Shown: positions 1 to 12,330, counted from the first letter of the stretch. The stretch: 64,000 nucleotides of DNA from Lamellibrachia satsuma (GCA_033239005.1 BSQZ01000034.1:6923104-6987103), one strand, 5' to 3'. Translations and numbers: made by a program. The notes: a model not told the origin generated them from the letters alone.

Positions 1-596
1 ATATTGATATCAGCTTGTAGCGTTTAAACGTTCGTAAGCTTACAAGAGAGCCTGACCTGCAGCGGTAATTACACGAGCCCCAAGAAGACCAGGCTGACCA
101 TTGGCAGTTCACTCTGGTACATGACCTTCGTCGACGACGAGTGAACCACGTTCCTTCGCTTGTGTGGAAACACGTCGCCAACAGAAGCACAGCCAGCGTC
201 ACGTACAATCTCACAGCGGCCATCTTGGATCAGCTGAACGGGAAGATCAGATCGACAACGTTACTATGCGTTCGTACGAATGTACATTGGCAATCGTGCG
301 TCGATGTTTTATACTGTCTAGTTTGAAAGGGATTATTTCTTTTGGCAATCAGAAAACGGCGCTGAATTTGTTCCGCCCTCACGACCAGTCATTTCCGTCT
401 TTCTATATCTCGATCCGTTGCCGTTCTCTCCCATCTTCGGCTGTTCACCCTGCCCTCTCAAGACCTCTTTAAACACTATCCATTCATGATATTTCGGTTG
501 TCCTCTTCTCCATCCTCTTCATTTGTCTATGCCATAAAGATAGACTTGTTATGAGTACATAATGCGCAAAAGCCATCATTCACACCGCTTTTGGTC
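1..596. other. Unassigned sequence
   Basis: No gene, RNA or repeat is recognised here. Short open frames on the plus strand (about 141-472) have no recognisable motif and no splice context that I can support. Confidence 0.5.
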
Positions 597-828
597 GCAC
601 GCACGCACGCACACCCACACACGCACACATACGCGTGCGCACACGCACACACACACAACACACAAAACAAATTCACACACAAACACACACACTCACACAC
701 AACACACAAAAACACTCACACACACACGCGCGCGCGCGCGCGCACACACACACACACAAGCACACAGACACAAATAAACACGCACGCACACACACACACG
801 CACACACGCACGCACGAACGCACGCACG

Positions 829-889
<61 letters not shown>
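597..889. repeat. (AC)n / (CGCA)n microsatellite
   Basis: About 290 bp of alternating CA dinucleotides mixed with CGCA tetramers, a short CG run near 727-743 and a pure CA tract at the right end. The Thr-His and Cys-Val open frames seen across it are artefacts of the repeat. Confidence 0.97.
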
Positions 890-1499
890 CAAGAAAATCG
901 GATAACTAAACGTGTTGCCCCTCTGGTGTCCTGTTGAGAAACACGGCACCCGCCCCCTTTTCAGGGTTTGTTCAGTACGCAGAAGAAGAGAAACACATCG
1001 CAACGTAAGGTTTAGACCCCTCTCGGATAGTAAGTGAAAGATGAAGTACATAATAATAATAATAATTTTATTCTTATGTCACGCTAAAATCGTGTTTATA
1101 GCACCTCAGTGCGTGTTACAATGTAAAATACATTTAATATAATAGAAATGCACATAAAGTAAAACAGTAATTAGTATTATGAACAATTAAAATTAAACAC
1201 TTAAAATAGATAAAAGCAATTTACAGTGCAACAAAAATGTACATGTTATTATTAAAACAGAGGCTGTATAGAAGAGTCAACCACAACGTTTTACTGGTAA
1301 GCTATCTGCCACAAATGTGTCTTTAGTTTTGACTTAAACACCGTCTTAGAGTCAGTGCTGCGGATGGCTGCATGCAATGTATGCCACACACAGAACAGTG
1401 ACAGTGATCTTTTCTCCATCGAGTCTTCGCATCGAATGGAAGACGCATGCGGGCGAAATGCCTACGTCATCCCGATTATTAATAGGGCCTACACACGCA
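890..1499. other. Unassigned, with a short (TAA)n tract
   Basis: There is a short TAA run at about 1050-1070. The sequence after it resembles the 3' tails of dispersed retroposons (compare 49660-49735). No coding potential is recognised. Confidence 0.4.
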
Positions 1500-1760
1500 A
1501 GATTTAGTTCATCTCTAAACATCGTTTCTTTCCCTGTCGTGTTTTCGCATCGAATGAAATACGCATGCGTGTGACATACCTACGTCATCCCGATTATTAA
1601 ATGCGCATGAGTGTTGGATGTCTGTCTATAAGAGCGGTCACTTGAGTTGTCGTGCCAAGGTCTAGCCAAGGTCCACTGCCCGGCTATTATAAATACACTT
1701 GTTGCAAATCCCACGACCAAAATTAACCGAAGGAACTCGTTTGTAACTTACATCCACCGG
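1500..1760 (+). repeat. Dispersed LTR-like repeat, copy 1
   Basis: This shares several blocks in the same order with 16890-17170: a GTGTTTTCnnATCGAATGAAAT start, a CGTATGCG/GCATGCG block, a CCCGGCTAT-TATAAA block, a CCCACGACCAAAA block and a CACCGGCTG end. TATA-like boxes in both copies suggest a solo LTR or promoter-bearing transposon end, but termini and target-site duplications were not resolved. Confidence 0.5.
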
Positions 1761-2326
1761 CTGTTTCTTGTAGCAAATCTAAATAATGATTATATAATGT
1801 AGTGTAGAAGGACTTTGGCGTGAAAGGTTATATTAGAAATATTTTTTTATCAAAAGTATAACTGTTTATTCAGCCAATGTACTTCATTGCACAACTTCAA
1901 ATATTATTTGTTAGAATAAATTAAAAAGTTGACATGTTTTAATTTAAGTTTCCGTGGGACGTCCTGCAATAATACTAATGTCAACATTTCCAAGATGTTC
2001 TGGTTACCGTGGTTGCTGTCGTGTAAATTTATTATAATGTCATATGTTACGATATTATGGTGAATAATTTAGGGGAAATTTAGGAGACCAGTGGAAGCAG
2101 CTTTAAAAACAAGAAATAACTAAATATTGTTTCTGTTATATAATTATTATTGTTGACTCTCTGTGCAGATCTGTTATTGCCATCAATATTGTTACTACTG
2201 ATGTTGTAAATGCCGCTAGACATCACTCGCAGTCATGTAGATAACCACGATGGTACGTTTGACACGTACGAAGCATCGAGTGTGGCCGGCTCGCGAATTC
2301 TGTTTTCCCAAACAGTACATCCATCG
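1761..2326. other. Unassigned AT-rich sequence
   Basis: Nothing recognised on either strand. Confidence 0.4.
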
Positions 2327-2382
2327 CTCCGCCCACCTTGCATAAAGCTCCGCCCACCTTGCATAAAGCTCCGCCCACTTTG
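2327..2382. repeat. 21-bp tandem repeat, about 2.7 copies
   Basis: The unit CTCCGCCCACCTTGCATAAAG is repeated. CCGCCC is a GC-box-like core, but no adjacent gene makes a promoter role likely. Confidence 0.85.
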
Positions 2383-2452
2383 TCAGTCGTCTCGCAAGAA
2401 AATATCTGCGCATGCGTAACAATCAGCGTTTCGCTATTCATAAACCGTGGTA

Positions 2453-2506
2453 GTATTGGTGTTGTATTGGTGTTGTATTGGTGTTGTATTGGTGTTGTAT
2501 TGGTGT
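2453..2506. repeat. 11-bp tandem repeat, about 5 copies
   Basis: The unit GGTGTTGTATT is repeated head to tail with almost no divergence. Confidence 0.9.
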
Positions 2507-2704
2507 TTCAGAAGAAGTAAATCACTGAAAGATGTTTATACATTGCTATGAGAAATTAAAACACTGAAAGAAGTTATATACTGCTGTAGGAAATATGCAT
2601 ATATATAAATAAAATATACTTAGTTAGAAAATTGTTTTTGCGTGTTACGATTTAATTGACCTAATCGTTCCGTATAATCCGACAATTATGTTGTAGCATT
2701 TGAC

Positions 2705-3920
2705 TACCCAAGGGCGGATCCAGGGTTTAGGAAAAGGGGAGGTCCAATTCAATGTATGAAGCGCCGAAGGGGGAAATGAAGCGCCGCGGGGGTTGGGTAG
2801 GTAATGATTTTTGTGGGAGAGTATCCACCTTCCCGCCCATTTGACGTTTTTAGACAAAACCCTTGAAATGCTGTAATTTGGGACATCCATATTCTGGTTT
2901 TAAGCGAGTTAGAGCATAATGTAATTAATGTAATTAACCCAAAATCAGGCGTGTGACATTGTACGAATTTTCCGTATACCATATGGATTTGGGGGAGAAT
3001 ACGGCCTTCGTCCGTGTCCCGTTTTAATAAGGATTTGCTGAAAGTATAAAAATCGTTATAAAGTAGTCCTATGTACTTTCTTGTATTTGTCGCATAAGTA
3101 TAACATCGAATGTCAAATTTACAGTAGACGAGATATAAATACTTTTAAGTCTAGGGTTTCGACAAAACACAGCGGATTTTGTTTTATTTACGCCTGTAGG
3201 TAGGCCTATTCCAAAGAGGAAAACGTACAAACGAAAATACAGTATTAAACATCTGTCATGTGCCATTTATTGCAACATTTACTAAAACAACTATAGTAAT
3301 GCAAATGTTTAATAAAAAACGATTGACTAAAGCAACACGTAATCTTCTTACTTATGTACCGACATTATTGCAAACTAGAGGCACGGTAGTGTAGTAATAG
3401 TAAAAATATATATTTATTCGTACGAAAATTTGTACAAGTCAATTACAATTGAAGTATCTTTGCCCACAAAGAGACTAACACGTCTTTGACTAAACAAGTG
3501 CTACACGCATTCTCTATATTATTCAGCACATCCTTTGCCAAGGAAACTGTGTTTAATAGTTCCCCATTCAGCCCCTTCTGATAGTGGTTCTGAATGACAT
3601 AATAAAGTAGCTAGGTTTCATATTATAGAAAGTCGTGGTATCAAGTTTGAACTGAGACAAGGTATAATTGAAACTTTTAGACATATATGAACCAATACCC
3701 CGAAGGGCTAGGTTGCCCTCTCAAGAGATTCTATCCAAACTGTTGTTGCATTTTAAACTACTCTATATAAAGCGCACCATTAGATTCATGAATTTGAATC
3801 GGGAGACACTCTGCTAAACGTAGTAGTAGTAGTACCATATAATAACAGTGAGTGCAAACTGGTAGATTAAAACGTTTCCTGATAGCTTTGCGCCATGTAA
3901 ATTAAACGTATCATAGAAAC
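2705..3920. mobile_element. Dispersed repeat A, copy 1
   Basis: This is homologous over its length to 58601-59458. Both begin near a GGATCCAGGGTTTAG block followed by a G-rich tract and GAAGCGCCGAAG. Both share a long right part containing ACCAATACCCCGAAGGGCTA, a GAATCGGGAGACA block and ACCATATAATAACAGTGAGT. Copy 1 has roughly 300 bp extra between about 3176 and 3490. No protein is recognised, so it is probably a non-autonomous element or part of one. Confidence 0.75.
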
Positions 3921-3989
3921 ACATACACCTTAGAAAGAGGAACAGTATGACATAACTAACTGACGTTGTGTACTTATATTACAAACCCC

Positions 3990-4215
3990 AAAAGGGAAAT
4001 GTAGTCGTTAGCACATCCGCCTTTCATGCCAAAGTTCTGAATTCAAGACGCAAACAGGACACGGTAGATTTGGTGTATAAACTTGGCTCTCAACATTGTG
4101 GACTGTGTATCCCTCGTAACTAAACAGTCCGTCGGTAATGTCGGTCCCGTCTCAATTTGGGACTTTAAAGAACCACTGAGGTCGGCTTGGTGATAAAGAC
4201 ATAAAGTTCTGAAAA
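3990..4215 (+). mobile_element. tRNA-derived SINE-like element
   Basis: The head (about 4000-4060) resembles a tRNA with an A-box-like GTCGTTAGCACATCCGCC and a degenerate B-box-like GTTCTGAATTCAAGAC, in the order and spacing of a pol III promoter. The body after it contains CAGTCCGTCGGTAATGTCGG and CAATTTGGGACTTTAAAG. The degenerate B box argues against a functional tRNA. No poly-A tail or target-site duplication was resolved. Confidence 0.45.
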
Positions 4216-5087
4216 GGCTAACTAGTTAAATGAGACCATAACATTCTAACCACAATATAATTATAAGGAATATAGTGAGTTAATAGAACGTTGCCGGGTG
4301 CTGGAAACAACTAGATACTAGAAACTCTGTTTGTATCAGCTGTGTTTTAATACCATGTAACAATAACTTTATGTTGTTAATCATTACGCAACAAGCTCCA
4401 CTACACGTTGCTTTTTCCATTGTGATAATATTAGCACACCTGATTTGAGTCACGTTGATTATTGATACAGTATGTAACTTGACAACATTTTCCATTTGTT
4501 CCTTTCTATGAACATTTGACAAACTGTTTCCATATGATCGAGCCTACACTTTTGCCTTTACAAGAACCCTAGTGAATTAAGCCCATGGGGCTTGCTTTCC
4601 TTGGATAAATATAGCATAAGTCTGGCTTAAACGGATGACTTAGACAAGTAACTTCTAGCATAAGTCTGGCTTAAATGAAATATTTAGTAAGGGCTACTGC
4701 CATAACCAGACAGCATAGATTTTTTTAAATACAGGCCATTTTGAAAAAAACTCAGCCTAATCATGTCATTGGAAAATATACTGATGCAGACGATTTTCAT
4801 CGACCAGCGCGTCTGTTGGGCGCAATTTTTGGATCTGCGCAATCTGGAGATGAGTGCGCAATCTGCAGATCTTCGATTATCTGAGGATTGCGCAGCGCAA
4901 TCGAGCGCAACCCACCAAACATTCCCGCAGTTGGTTCATTCTTTCGCGGGGAGACATGGTCAAACCTGAGGTGGGCGTGTGTGTGTGCACGTGGGTGCGG
5001 TGCGCGTTTGCAGTGAATCTATGAACGATGTCACCGATATTGCTAAGAATAACTTTGGGGATCCATGGACGCCATGTATATCCCTGT
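4216..5087. other. Unassigned sequence
   Basis: No gene recognised. A local GCGCAATCTG-rich stretch (about 4810-4910) contains repeats of GCGCAATC with imperfect dyad symmetry. No function is assigned. Confidence 0.4.
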
Positions 5088-5425
<338 letters not shown>

Positions 5426-6539
5426 ACAATGCTATTTTATGGTAAATCGAAGAAAATGAGCATTATATTATATGTTTCTACATATTATTTATTTTATAAA
5501 CAATGTAATTAAGGAAGTAAATTAATACGCTGGAGAAAATGACGACAACATTTATTTACACAAGTGCATCATGAGAAGTAAACATTAGATCACAAATCGA
5601 TAAGTATTCAAAATAATTAAATAAAATGATATCCTAGAATAATTTGAATAATTATATATAAGAAAACATTTTGCTCGCAATACAATATTTTAAATTTCTA
5701 TAAGCATTTTCAGCGAATAGTTTTACAATTTTTAAAATAATATGTACAGGTACTCCATAACTTACGGTCTCGTAACTGCGATGCGCAAGGTAGTGAACAC
5801 GTTCGAATGAACAGACATGATAGTCATACCGAACAGGAAGTGTATTATGCAACAAAAAATCGTTTAATGTAATTACACCAACTGAAGCAAAAAGCATGTT
5901 TTTACATTTATATTTAAATCATACATTTGAGCATAGCCTCCGGCAGAACAAGACGAAATAGGCTGTTCCCTACAATATTATGCAATATATTTATATTTTA
6001 ATCATAAAATAAATATTATGTGAACAAATTATAATAGTACATTTTGACAACTTTATCTGCAATAATATAATTAAAAACTCACCATTGCTATGAATTTAAT
6101 TAATTAAAATAATAAAATGTAGTTTTCACCAATAGGCTGAAAAACCACTGCCACAGAAATATTGCTAATATATATAGTTTAAGGTTACAAGCATCTTAAC
6201 AAATCCACCTTTGCACATTGGTAACCATGGTAAATATTTATTATGTGGCAATTGCATCATGCATAAATGGGGTGCCAAAATATGTGAAAATTGTGTAATG
6301 AGTTGTTGAAAGTTTGCTGAGACATATATATACATGTATTGTCTGGGTGCTTGTGGCCTTACAGATAAAATCAGATACACTTACAGCCAGATCTAGGTAG
6401 TCAGAAGGACTACAGATCGATGACATCTTTAACATGTGTCCCACAAGCTGTTGTGTCATGGATAAATAAAAACCAATGCAAGTGAGCAAAACAGTAAAAA
6501 ACATTAAAGATATTACCGGGATAGTTAGAGGCAACAATT
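5426..6539. other. Unassigned AT-rich sequence
   Basis: Very AT-rich, with no recognised gene, RNA or repeat unit. Confidence 0.4.
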
Positions 6540-7500
6540 ATTTAATTAACTTCACTGACAAACCGGCACGTGAATCTGACATTCCACATACTAAGGTTAT
6601 ATGGGCCATTCTCGTAACATGTCCAAAATAAATTTTCCATTTGCATAGATTTTTTTGTTTGTTTACTTTCTGTATAATAAAACTTATGATCGTTTTCCGC
6701 GGAACGACCGGTTTCTTAATGTCGACGACACATTCCACCGACAGGTGATCAGACAGCAGCAACGACGTTTTTACCGTGGTTTTCGGTGTCAGGATCAAAT
6801 CAATGGTGTGACCGTCGATATGTGTTGAAATTTGAACATGTTGAATGATGTTAACTGGCTCAAGTAGGTCGGTGAAACGTTTAACACTCTTGTCGGATTG
6901 CACGTGCCATTGAATGAATCGCGAAACTGTAGGTCATCAAGGCGTAGTGTTCAAAGAAACTGGCGAACTCAGCGAGAAAGTCAATATATTATGATTGTTT
7001 GCGCTTTTTCGGCGCAGGTGGACGGTAAATGATTATAAGTTTGATGGAATTTGCCGATAATGCAACATCAGTATCCATGAACTCAAAGGACTTCATCTTA
7101 TCGCATCGGTTAACGGCCACTTTGAAACTCGATCGCTAAACAACCGATACCACCACCTCGACGCTTTCTTCCGAGGAACGTGTAATCAGCGGGCGTCAGG
7201 TCTTTTATGGTTTTGTTGTCTTTGTCACCGGTGCTTCGTCATGTCTACGTGATGGCTACAAGATCCATGTTCACCTCAGTCAAGTGATCGGTGAAAACTT
7301 CAGTCTTGTTACAAACTGAACGAGCGTTGACAATGCTCAATTTGACAGGCACTGCAACACGGCTGACAGCACCCACGTTGTTGGAAGGCGACTTGGCGGA
7401 TAATCGGGACGATCAGCTGTACAAGATTCGCCCTGTCAACACCTGTTTGTTTGCAGACAGAACGAGCCTCGGCCCTATTGTTCCGCCTGCTGGCCACGGT
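6540..7500 (-). pseudogene. Decayed LINE endonuclease fragment
   Basis: Reading the minus strand from about 7350 down, a broken frame shows an NARSVCNKTE motif, then LTEVNMDLVAIT, then GRKRRGGGIG. These match the N-terminal part of the APE-type endonuclease of non-LTR retrotransposons. After stops and shifts, the frame at 6903-6538 shows an IDGHTIDLILTP block and an LLSDHLSVE block, which match the C-terminal endonuclease region with its SDH motif. No reverse transcriptase follows. The order fits one minus-strand LINE truncated after the endonuclease. It is separate from the CR1-like copy at 8-11.6 kb. Confidence 0.7.
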
Positions 7501-8051
7501 GGTAATTGGCCTGAAACGACTCGTTTCGGACCGCCTCGTTCCGTAAATGGGGATCCATTTTTACGGTGAAAAGTGGACCGTGGTAAATTGACCCCGGTCC
7601 ATGTTACGCTGTGTAAAATGGATCCACATAAAACCCTATAAGTTTTTTACTGTAAGAAAGAAATCCAGCAAACCTTAACAGATTACAATTCTCATCGATA
7701 TCGTTGCGTGTCAAAACAAGCAAATAGGTCTCCATTTTGAAGTCACTATGTAAGTTGTACCTATTACAGATATTTCTATTCAGGATTACTGAGATTTCTC
7801 ACATGGCCATCACTGGTTCAAAGTGCTCGTGGACATTCTTGAGGAAGATCGCCTGGTCTGTTTGCTGGACTGCTGACGGCAGACCAGGTAGAAGCTTGTG
7901 ACATTGCCAGCTGTACCATTTTCTTTGAAAGCAGCCCATCATAAGTCATCTTTTGCTCTACGTATCTCTCCGTATTCACACAAAGCATGCGTTTTAAAAT
8001 ATCATACATATTTGACCGTTCACTTATTTATAACCATTCAGTAAATTATGG
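7501..8051. other. Unassigned, with motifs related to the 67-bp minisatellite
   Basis: At about 7548-7630 the sequence contains GGATCCATTT, GTGGACCGTGGTAAATTGAC and CCCCGGTCCATGTTAC. These resemble half-units of the minisatellite at 11764-12150. Nothing else is recognised. Confidence 0.4.
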
Positions 8052-8159
8052 TTCATACTAATTTAACAAGATTTAACAAGATTTGCCATCCAAGCCAAAG
8101 GCCCAGATGGCAAGTGGACAAGGAAGCCATTGGCTTATCGAGAGTCCAACAATGTTCAT

Positions 8160-9788
8160 CTACTTATAACACGCCCTCCTGAGATATGTATCAACCTTGT
8201 TTTTAAACATATTCACGCTGCTAGCAGTTACACAATCTGTAGACAATTTGTTCCATTCATTTATTGTCCGCTGTGAGAACGAGTGCTTCCTGATGTCCAA
8301 TCTACATTGATCCTTTACTAATTTTACCTCATGTCCTCTAGTTCTACTATCCTTCTTGAGTGAGAAAAACATATTTCTATCAATATTTTCATACCCATTC
8401 AATATCTTAAAAACTTCAATCTGATCTCCTCTTAACCTCCTTGTCTCTAGAGTTGTTAAACCACATTCTTTCAGGCGTTCTTCATAACTAAGGTCTCTCA
8501 GTTCTGGAATCATTTTAGTTGCTCTCCTTTGTATGCGTTCAAGCGTATCTATATCCTTCTTACGATATGGTCTCCATGCTTGTATACAGTATTCTAAATG
8601 AGGTCTAACTATTGCTTTATAAAGAGGTATAATTAACTTTTTTCCCTTGTATGTTATGTTTCTTCTAATCAATCCAAGAATTTGATTACCCTTTGAAGCT
8701 GCAATACCACACTGCTCTGAAACTTTCATATCAGCGCTTATTGTAACTCCTAAGTCCTTTTCTTTTACAGTAGTACCCAGAACAGTATCTCCCATTTTAT
8801 AGTTTACATTCAAGTTCCTATGTCCTGTATGTAGGCATTTACATTTCCCAAAATTGAACAACATCTGCCATTTCTCAGACCATTTCACTAATCTGTCTAG
8901 ATCGTTTTGTAAATGTTGTTTATCACCATCAGTATTAACCTTTCTAAACAGTTTTGTGTCATCCGCAAATTTCAGTACGTTACTTGTTATACTGTCGTCC
9001 AAGTCATTGATATAAATTAAGAATAATATAGGTCCTAATACTGATCCTTGAGGTACCCCACTCAAAACCGATTTCCAATTTGAAACTTCTCCATCTACTA
9101 CAACTCGTTGTCTTCTGTCAGTCAGCCATTGTTCTATCCAGTCAGTTATGCTATCCCCGATACCATGGGCTTTTAATTTAAGTAGTAATCTTTGATGTGG
9201 CACTTTGTCAAAAGCTTTCTGAAAATCTAAGTAGATAATATCTACTGGCGATCCCACGTCTATCCACTTAGTGATTTCTTCCAAAAAACATAACATATTT
9301 GTTAAGCATGACCTCGCTTTAAGGAATCCATGTTGAGATGAATTTAATAATTTATGCTTAACGAGGAATTCCACCATATGGTCTTTAATTAACCTTTCTA
9401 ATAATTTACAAATCACTGACGTTAAACTCACTGGTCTGTAATTCTCTGACTTATTTCTCGAACCCTTTTTAAATAATGGTATGATGTTTGCTTCTTTCCA
9501 TTCAAACAGAACAACTCCCTCTTTTAATGTCAAGTTGAATACTCTTGCAAGTGGTATACTGATTTGTTCTACTGTTTCCATTAGTAATTTTGGAGGAATC
9601 CCATCCACTCCCGGTGATTTGTTATCCTTCATTGCCTTTATTTTCTTAGCTACCAATTCTGGAGTTACAACTAACGGATCTAAATAGTCAGATTTAGCCC
9701 CCTGAAATTTAGCATCAGCAACTGGTAATGAACTAATATCTTCTTTGGTAAACACTGAACTGAAGTAACCATTTAGGTCTTCCGCCAT
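8160..9788 (-). pseudogene. Reverse transcriptase part of CR1-like ORF2
   Basis: This open frame of 542 codons carries the RT core in order: SPGVDGIPPKLL near residue 60, FKKGSRNKSENYRPVSL near 105, a YLDFQKAFDKVPHQRL block near 187 (palm aspartate), SGVPQGSVLGPILFLIYIND near 250, and KFADDTKLF with the catalytic FADD near 280. A C-terminal region with LEYCIQAWRPYRKKDIDTLE and an RRATKMIPE motif is typical of LINE ORF2. The methionine at 9788 lies inside the original ORF2; the same frame continues upstream to the shift near 9925. The RT domain looks intact, while the endonuclease upstream is in other frames. Confidence 0.9.
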
Positions 9789-10010
9789 TAAAAACCCCTG
9801 TGATATTATATTTCCAGCACTGTCTTCTAGAGGTCCAACCTTGTATTGTACGTTTTGTTTACTCCTGACATATGCATAAAAACTCTTGCTGTCATTTTTT
9901 ATGTTACATGCTAGTTTTTGCTCATAGCTTCTTTAATTTGTCTGATTTCAGTTGTAGCTGCATTAAGTGCCTCTTTGTATTTTGCATAATCTTCTTCCTT
10001 TCTGGTACGC

Positions 10011-10954
10011 CTATAACAAGTGTTTCTTACTACACCGTTTTCCTTGTTTTTGGAAGGGAACAAATTTATCGATGATACTCTCAATTTCATATTTTAGAAT
10101 ATTCCAACATTCAATTGCGATCTTATTCATCAGCATGTTATTCCAATCTAGCTTTCCTAAGTATTTCCTCATATCTTTGTAGTTACCTTTGTGGAAGTTT
10201 CTCTTGTACGATTTCTTATTTTTACTTTGTGATTTTACATTGATGTCAAAATGTATTTGATTATGGTCACTATTACCCAATGGTTCAAATATTTTTACAT
10301 TGTCCACTAATTCTTTTTGTGATGACAATACTATATCTAATACATTTTCTCCCCTGGTTGGTTCTAGTACGTGCTGAGTAAGAAAGCTATCCTGGATTAA
10401 AAATAGAAATTGTTGGTCCTCAATCCCTGTGCTCTCTAGAGAATTCCATTGTATGTGTCCATGGTTAAAATCTCCCATTATGATACATTCCCCTTTACTA
10501 ACTTCCTTTTTTTTATTTTTGTGTTGTTCTCTTCGTTTATGTTTGGACTTCGGTAAACTAATCCAATAGTTAATTTTGAATTTCCTGAAACAATTTTGCA
10601 CCAAACAGCTTCATCGCAATCTGCTTCCCTTTCTAGTTTTATTTCATAAGCCTGAATAGATTCTTTAACATATAAAATAGCTCCCCCGCCCCTTCTTCCT
10701 ATTCGATCTTTCCTAAACATTACATATCCTGTCAGTCCTAATTCAGCATCTGTTATATCTATGTTGGCCCATGATTCAGTTATACCAATTATGTGAGGGT
10801 CAATATCTTCTACCATAATGTTTAATTCGTTTTTCTTATTTACTATGCTCCTTGCATTTAAACATACGCATCTATAACCTTTTTCAGAGATGTTTTTCGG
10901 ATGATTTGATATTGGTTTATCTGTGCTAGTGGCCTCTTGTTCTGCTTGAGACAC
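10011..10954 (-). pseudogene. APE endonuclease part of CR1-like ORF2 (frameshifted)
   Basis: Two overlapping frames together cover an APE-type endonuclease. The first (10954-10478) has LNARSIVNKKNELN, then IIGITESWA (catalytic glutamate region) and RIGRRGGGAILYVKE, then LVYRSPN. The second (10604-10011) has IIMGDFNHG with the D-x-N pair, and later GNSDHNQIHF with the SDH motif. The shift between them lies at about 10.50 kb, in a purine-rich AAAAAATAAAAAAAAGG-like stretch where slippage is easy. In an active element this domain nicks target DNA to prime reverse transcription. Confidence 0.85.
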
Positions 10955-11032
10955 CTCTAGGTAACCCCCTGCACTTCTAGTTTAAAGAATGTTTACTTCC
11001 AAAAATATTTGTCATTGTACCCAAGTCACTAT

Positions 11033-11545
11033 CTACTGCTGCTGAAAGTTTGTCCGCGAATACTGCCGCCCCTTTCCACTTAAATGAAGCCCATCCTTCA
11101 TGTACATATCAGCCCTCCCAACAAAACTTCCCCATAAATCCACAAATCCAACTTCCTCTTCCCTACATAACTTCTGGACTAACATGTTAATTGCCATCCC
11201 CCGACAATTTCGATATTTGTGACCCCTCCTGCCCATTACAGGTAAAATCCCTGACAGTATTACCTGCTCAACCCGCGTCTGTTTTAGTGTTCTGACCAAC
11301 TGCCTATATTTCCTAACTATGGCAGTTGTACCCTCCCTCTCTACGTTATTTGTCCCTACGTGTACTAAAACAGATCCACCCTTACCCGAGCCTACGATGT
11401 TTTTTACCCTCTCAGTTATCGCCTCTATTTTGGCTCCAGGCGAGCAGACCACCACATCATCTCCCTTGTTTAAGACTCTGTCGGTCTTCCTAACTATCGA
11501 ATCCCCCACAAACACCCTCGCTCTCTTCCTCACCCCCTCTATCAC
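11033..11545 (-). CDS. CR1-like ORF1 with SGNH esterase domain
   Basis: An open frame of 170 codons. It shows the SGNH/GDSL hydrolase blocks: VFVGDSIVRKTD near residue 12 (nucleophile serine in GDS), SVLVHVGTNNVE near 60 (block III Gly and Asn), and MKDGLHLSGKG near 150 (block V Asp-x-x-His). Esterase domains of this type are known in ORF1 of CR1-like LINEs. The residues for catalysis are present, so the domain may fold. The upstream part of ORF1 is missing or unrecognised, so this is probably the C-terminal half of a once longer ORF1. Confidence 0.8.
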   Translation of the reverse strand: MIEGVRKRARVFVGDSIVRKTDRVLNKGDDVVVCSPGAKIEAITERVKNIVGSGKGGSVLVHVGTNNVEREGTTAIVRKYRQLVRTLKQTRVEQVILSGILPVMGRRGHKYRNCRGMAINMLVQKLCREEEVGFVDLWGSFVGRADMYMKDGLHLSGKGRQYSRTNFQQQ

Positions 11546-11575
11546 TGATACAAGTAATAACAGTATTAATTAACC

Positions 11576-11763
11576 AATACTCATTTATTTCAAAAATAGA
11601 ACTTGGGAGATACGTGGAAAGAGGGGGGGTGCATTTTCCACGGCCATTGCGAACAGACCCCCTCCCCATATCCAAGCAGTGCTAACATAGAAATTCAAAT
11701 ACAATAATGCCCCTAAGTATCACTGCTTCATATGTACCAATAATAAAACTGAACATATGGGGG
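11576..11763. other. Short unassigned stretch
   Basis: Nothing recognised between the CR1-like element and the minisatellite. Confidence 0.4.
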
Positions 11764-12150
11764 CACGTTTCCCACGCCCGGGGACCATTTACCACGATTG
11801 AATATGGACCCCCCCGGTCCAATTACCACTGTGATAAATATACCCCGGGGACCATTTACCACGATTGGATATGGACCCCCCCGGTCCATTTACCACTGTG
11901 ATAAATAGACCCCGGGGACCATTTACCACGATTGAATATGGACACCCCCCCGGTCCATTTACACTGTGATAAATACACCCCGGGGACCATTTACCACGAT
12001 TGAATATGGACCCCCCCGGTCCATTTACCACTGTGATAAATAGACCACGGGGGCCATTTACCACGATTGAATATGGACCCCCCGGTCCATTTACCACTGT
12101 GATAAATAGACCCCGGGGACCATTTACCACGATTGAATATGGACCCCCTT
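11764..12150. repeat. 67-bp composite minisatellite, about 6 copies
   Basis: The motif ACCATTTACCACGATTG recurs at steps of 66-68 bp (ACCACG at 11791, 11858, 11925, 11993, 12060, 12126). Each unit has two similar halves, one with CCATTTACCACTGTGATAAA and one with CCATTTACCACGATTGAATA, separated by CCCCGG or CCCCCCGG. The array therefore looks like an older 33-bp repeat that diverged and was then amplified as a dimer. Confidence 0.92.
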
Positions 12151-12228
12151 TCCATTCCACTTACATTTTCCTTATTCCGTGTTTGCAACCAAAGGCAGCC
12201 GCCAAAAAAGCGATGACATGATTCATGC

Positions 12229-12240
12229 GTTTTGTGTGTA

Positions 12241-12296
<56 letters not shown>

Positions 12297-12297
12297 T

Positions 12298-12328
<31 letters not shown>

Positions 12329-12330
12329 CG
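12229..12330. repeat. (CGCA)n microsatellite
   Basis: About 100 bp of CGCA tetramers ending in a CA run at 12316-12329. Confidence 0.97.

Larger units (their letters stand above)
8052..11575 (-). mobile_element. CR1-like non-LTR retrotransposon, frameshifted
   Basis: On the minus strand the order is an SGNH-esterase ORF1 (11545-11033), an APE endonuclease (10954-10011), a linker (about 10010-9789) and a reverse transcriptase (9788-8160). A short 3' UTR ends in tandem AATCTTGTTA decamers at about 8060-8085. An ORF1 esterase plus APE-RT ORF2 and a short tandem 3' tail is the known layout of CR1-type LINEs. ORF2 is interrupted by at least three frameshifts (about 10.5 kb, 10.01 kb and 9.92 kb), so this copy cannot move by itself. 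The 5' end is probably truncated close to 11575, since no further ORF1 or 5' UTR is recognised. Confidence 0.85.

Noticed and set aside
597..1051. Thr-His or Cys-Val low-complexity proteins
   Set aside because: Read-through of a CA/CGCA microsatellite.
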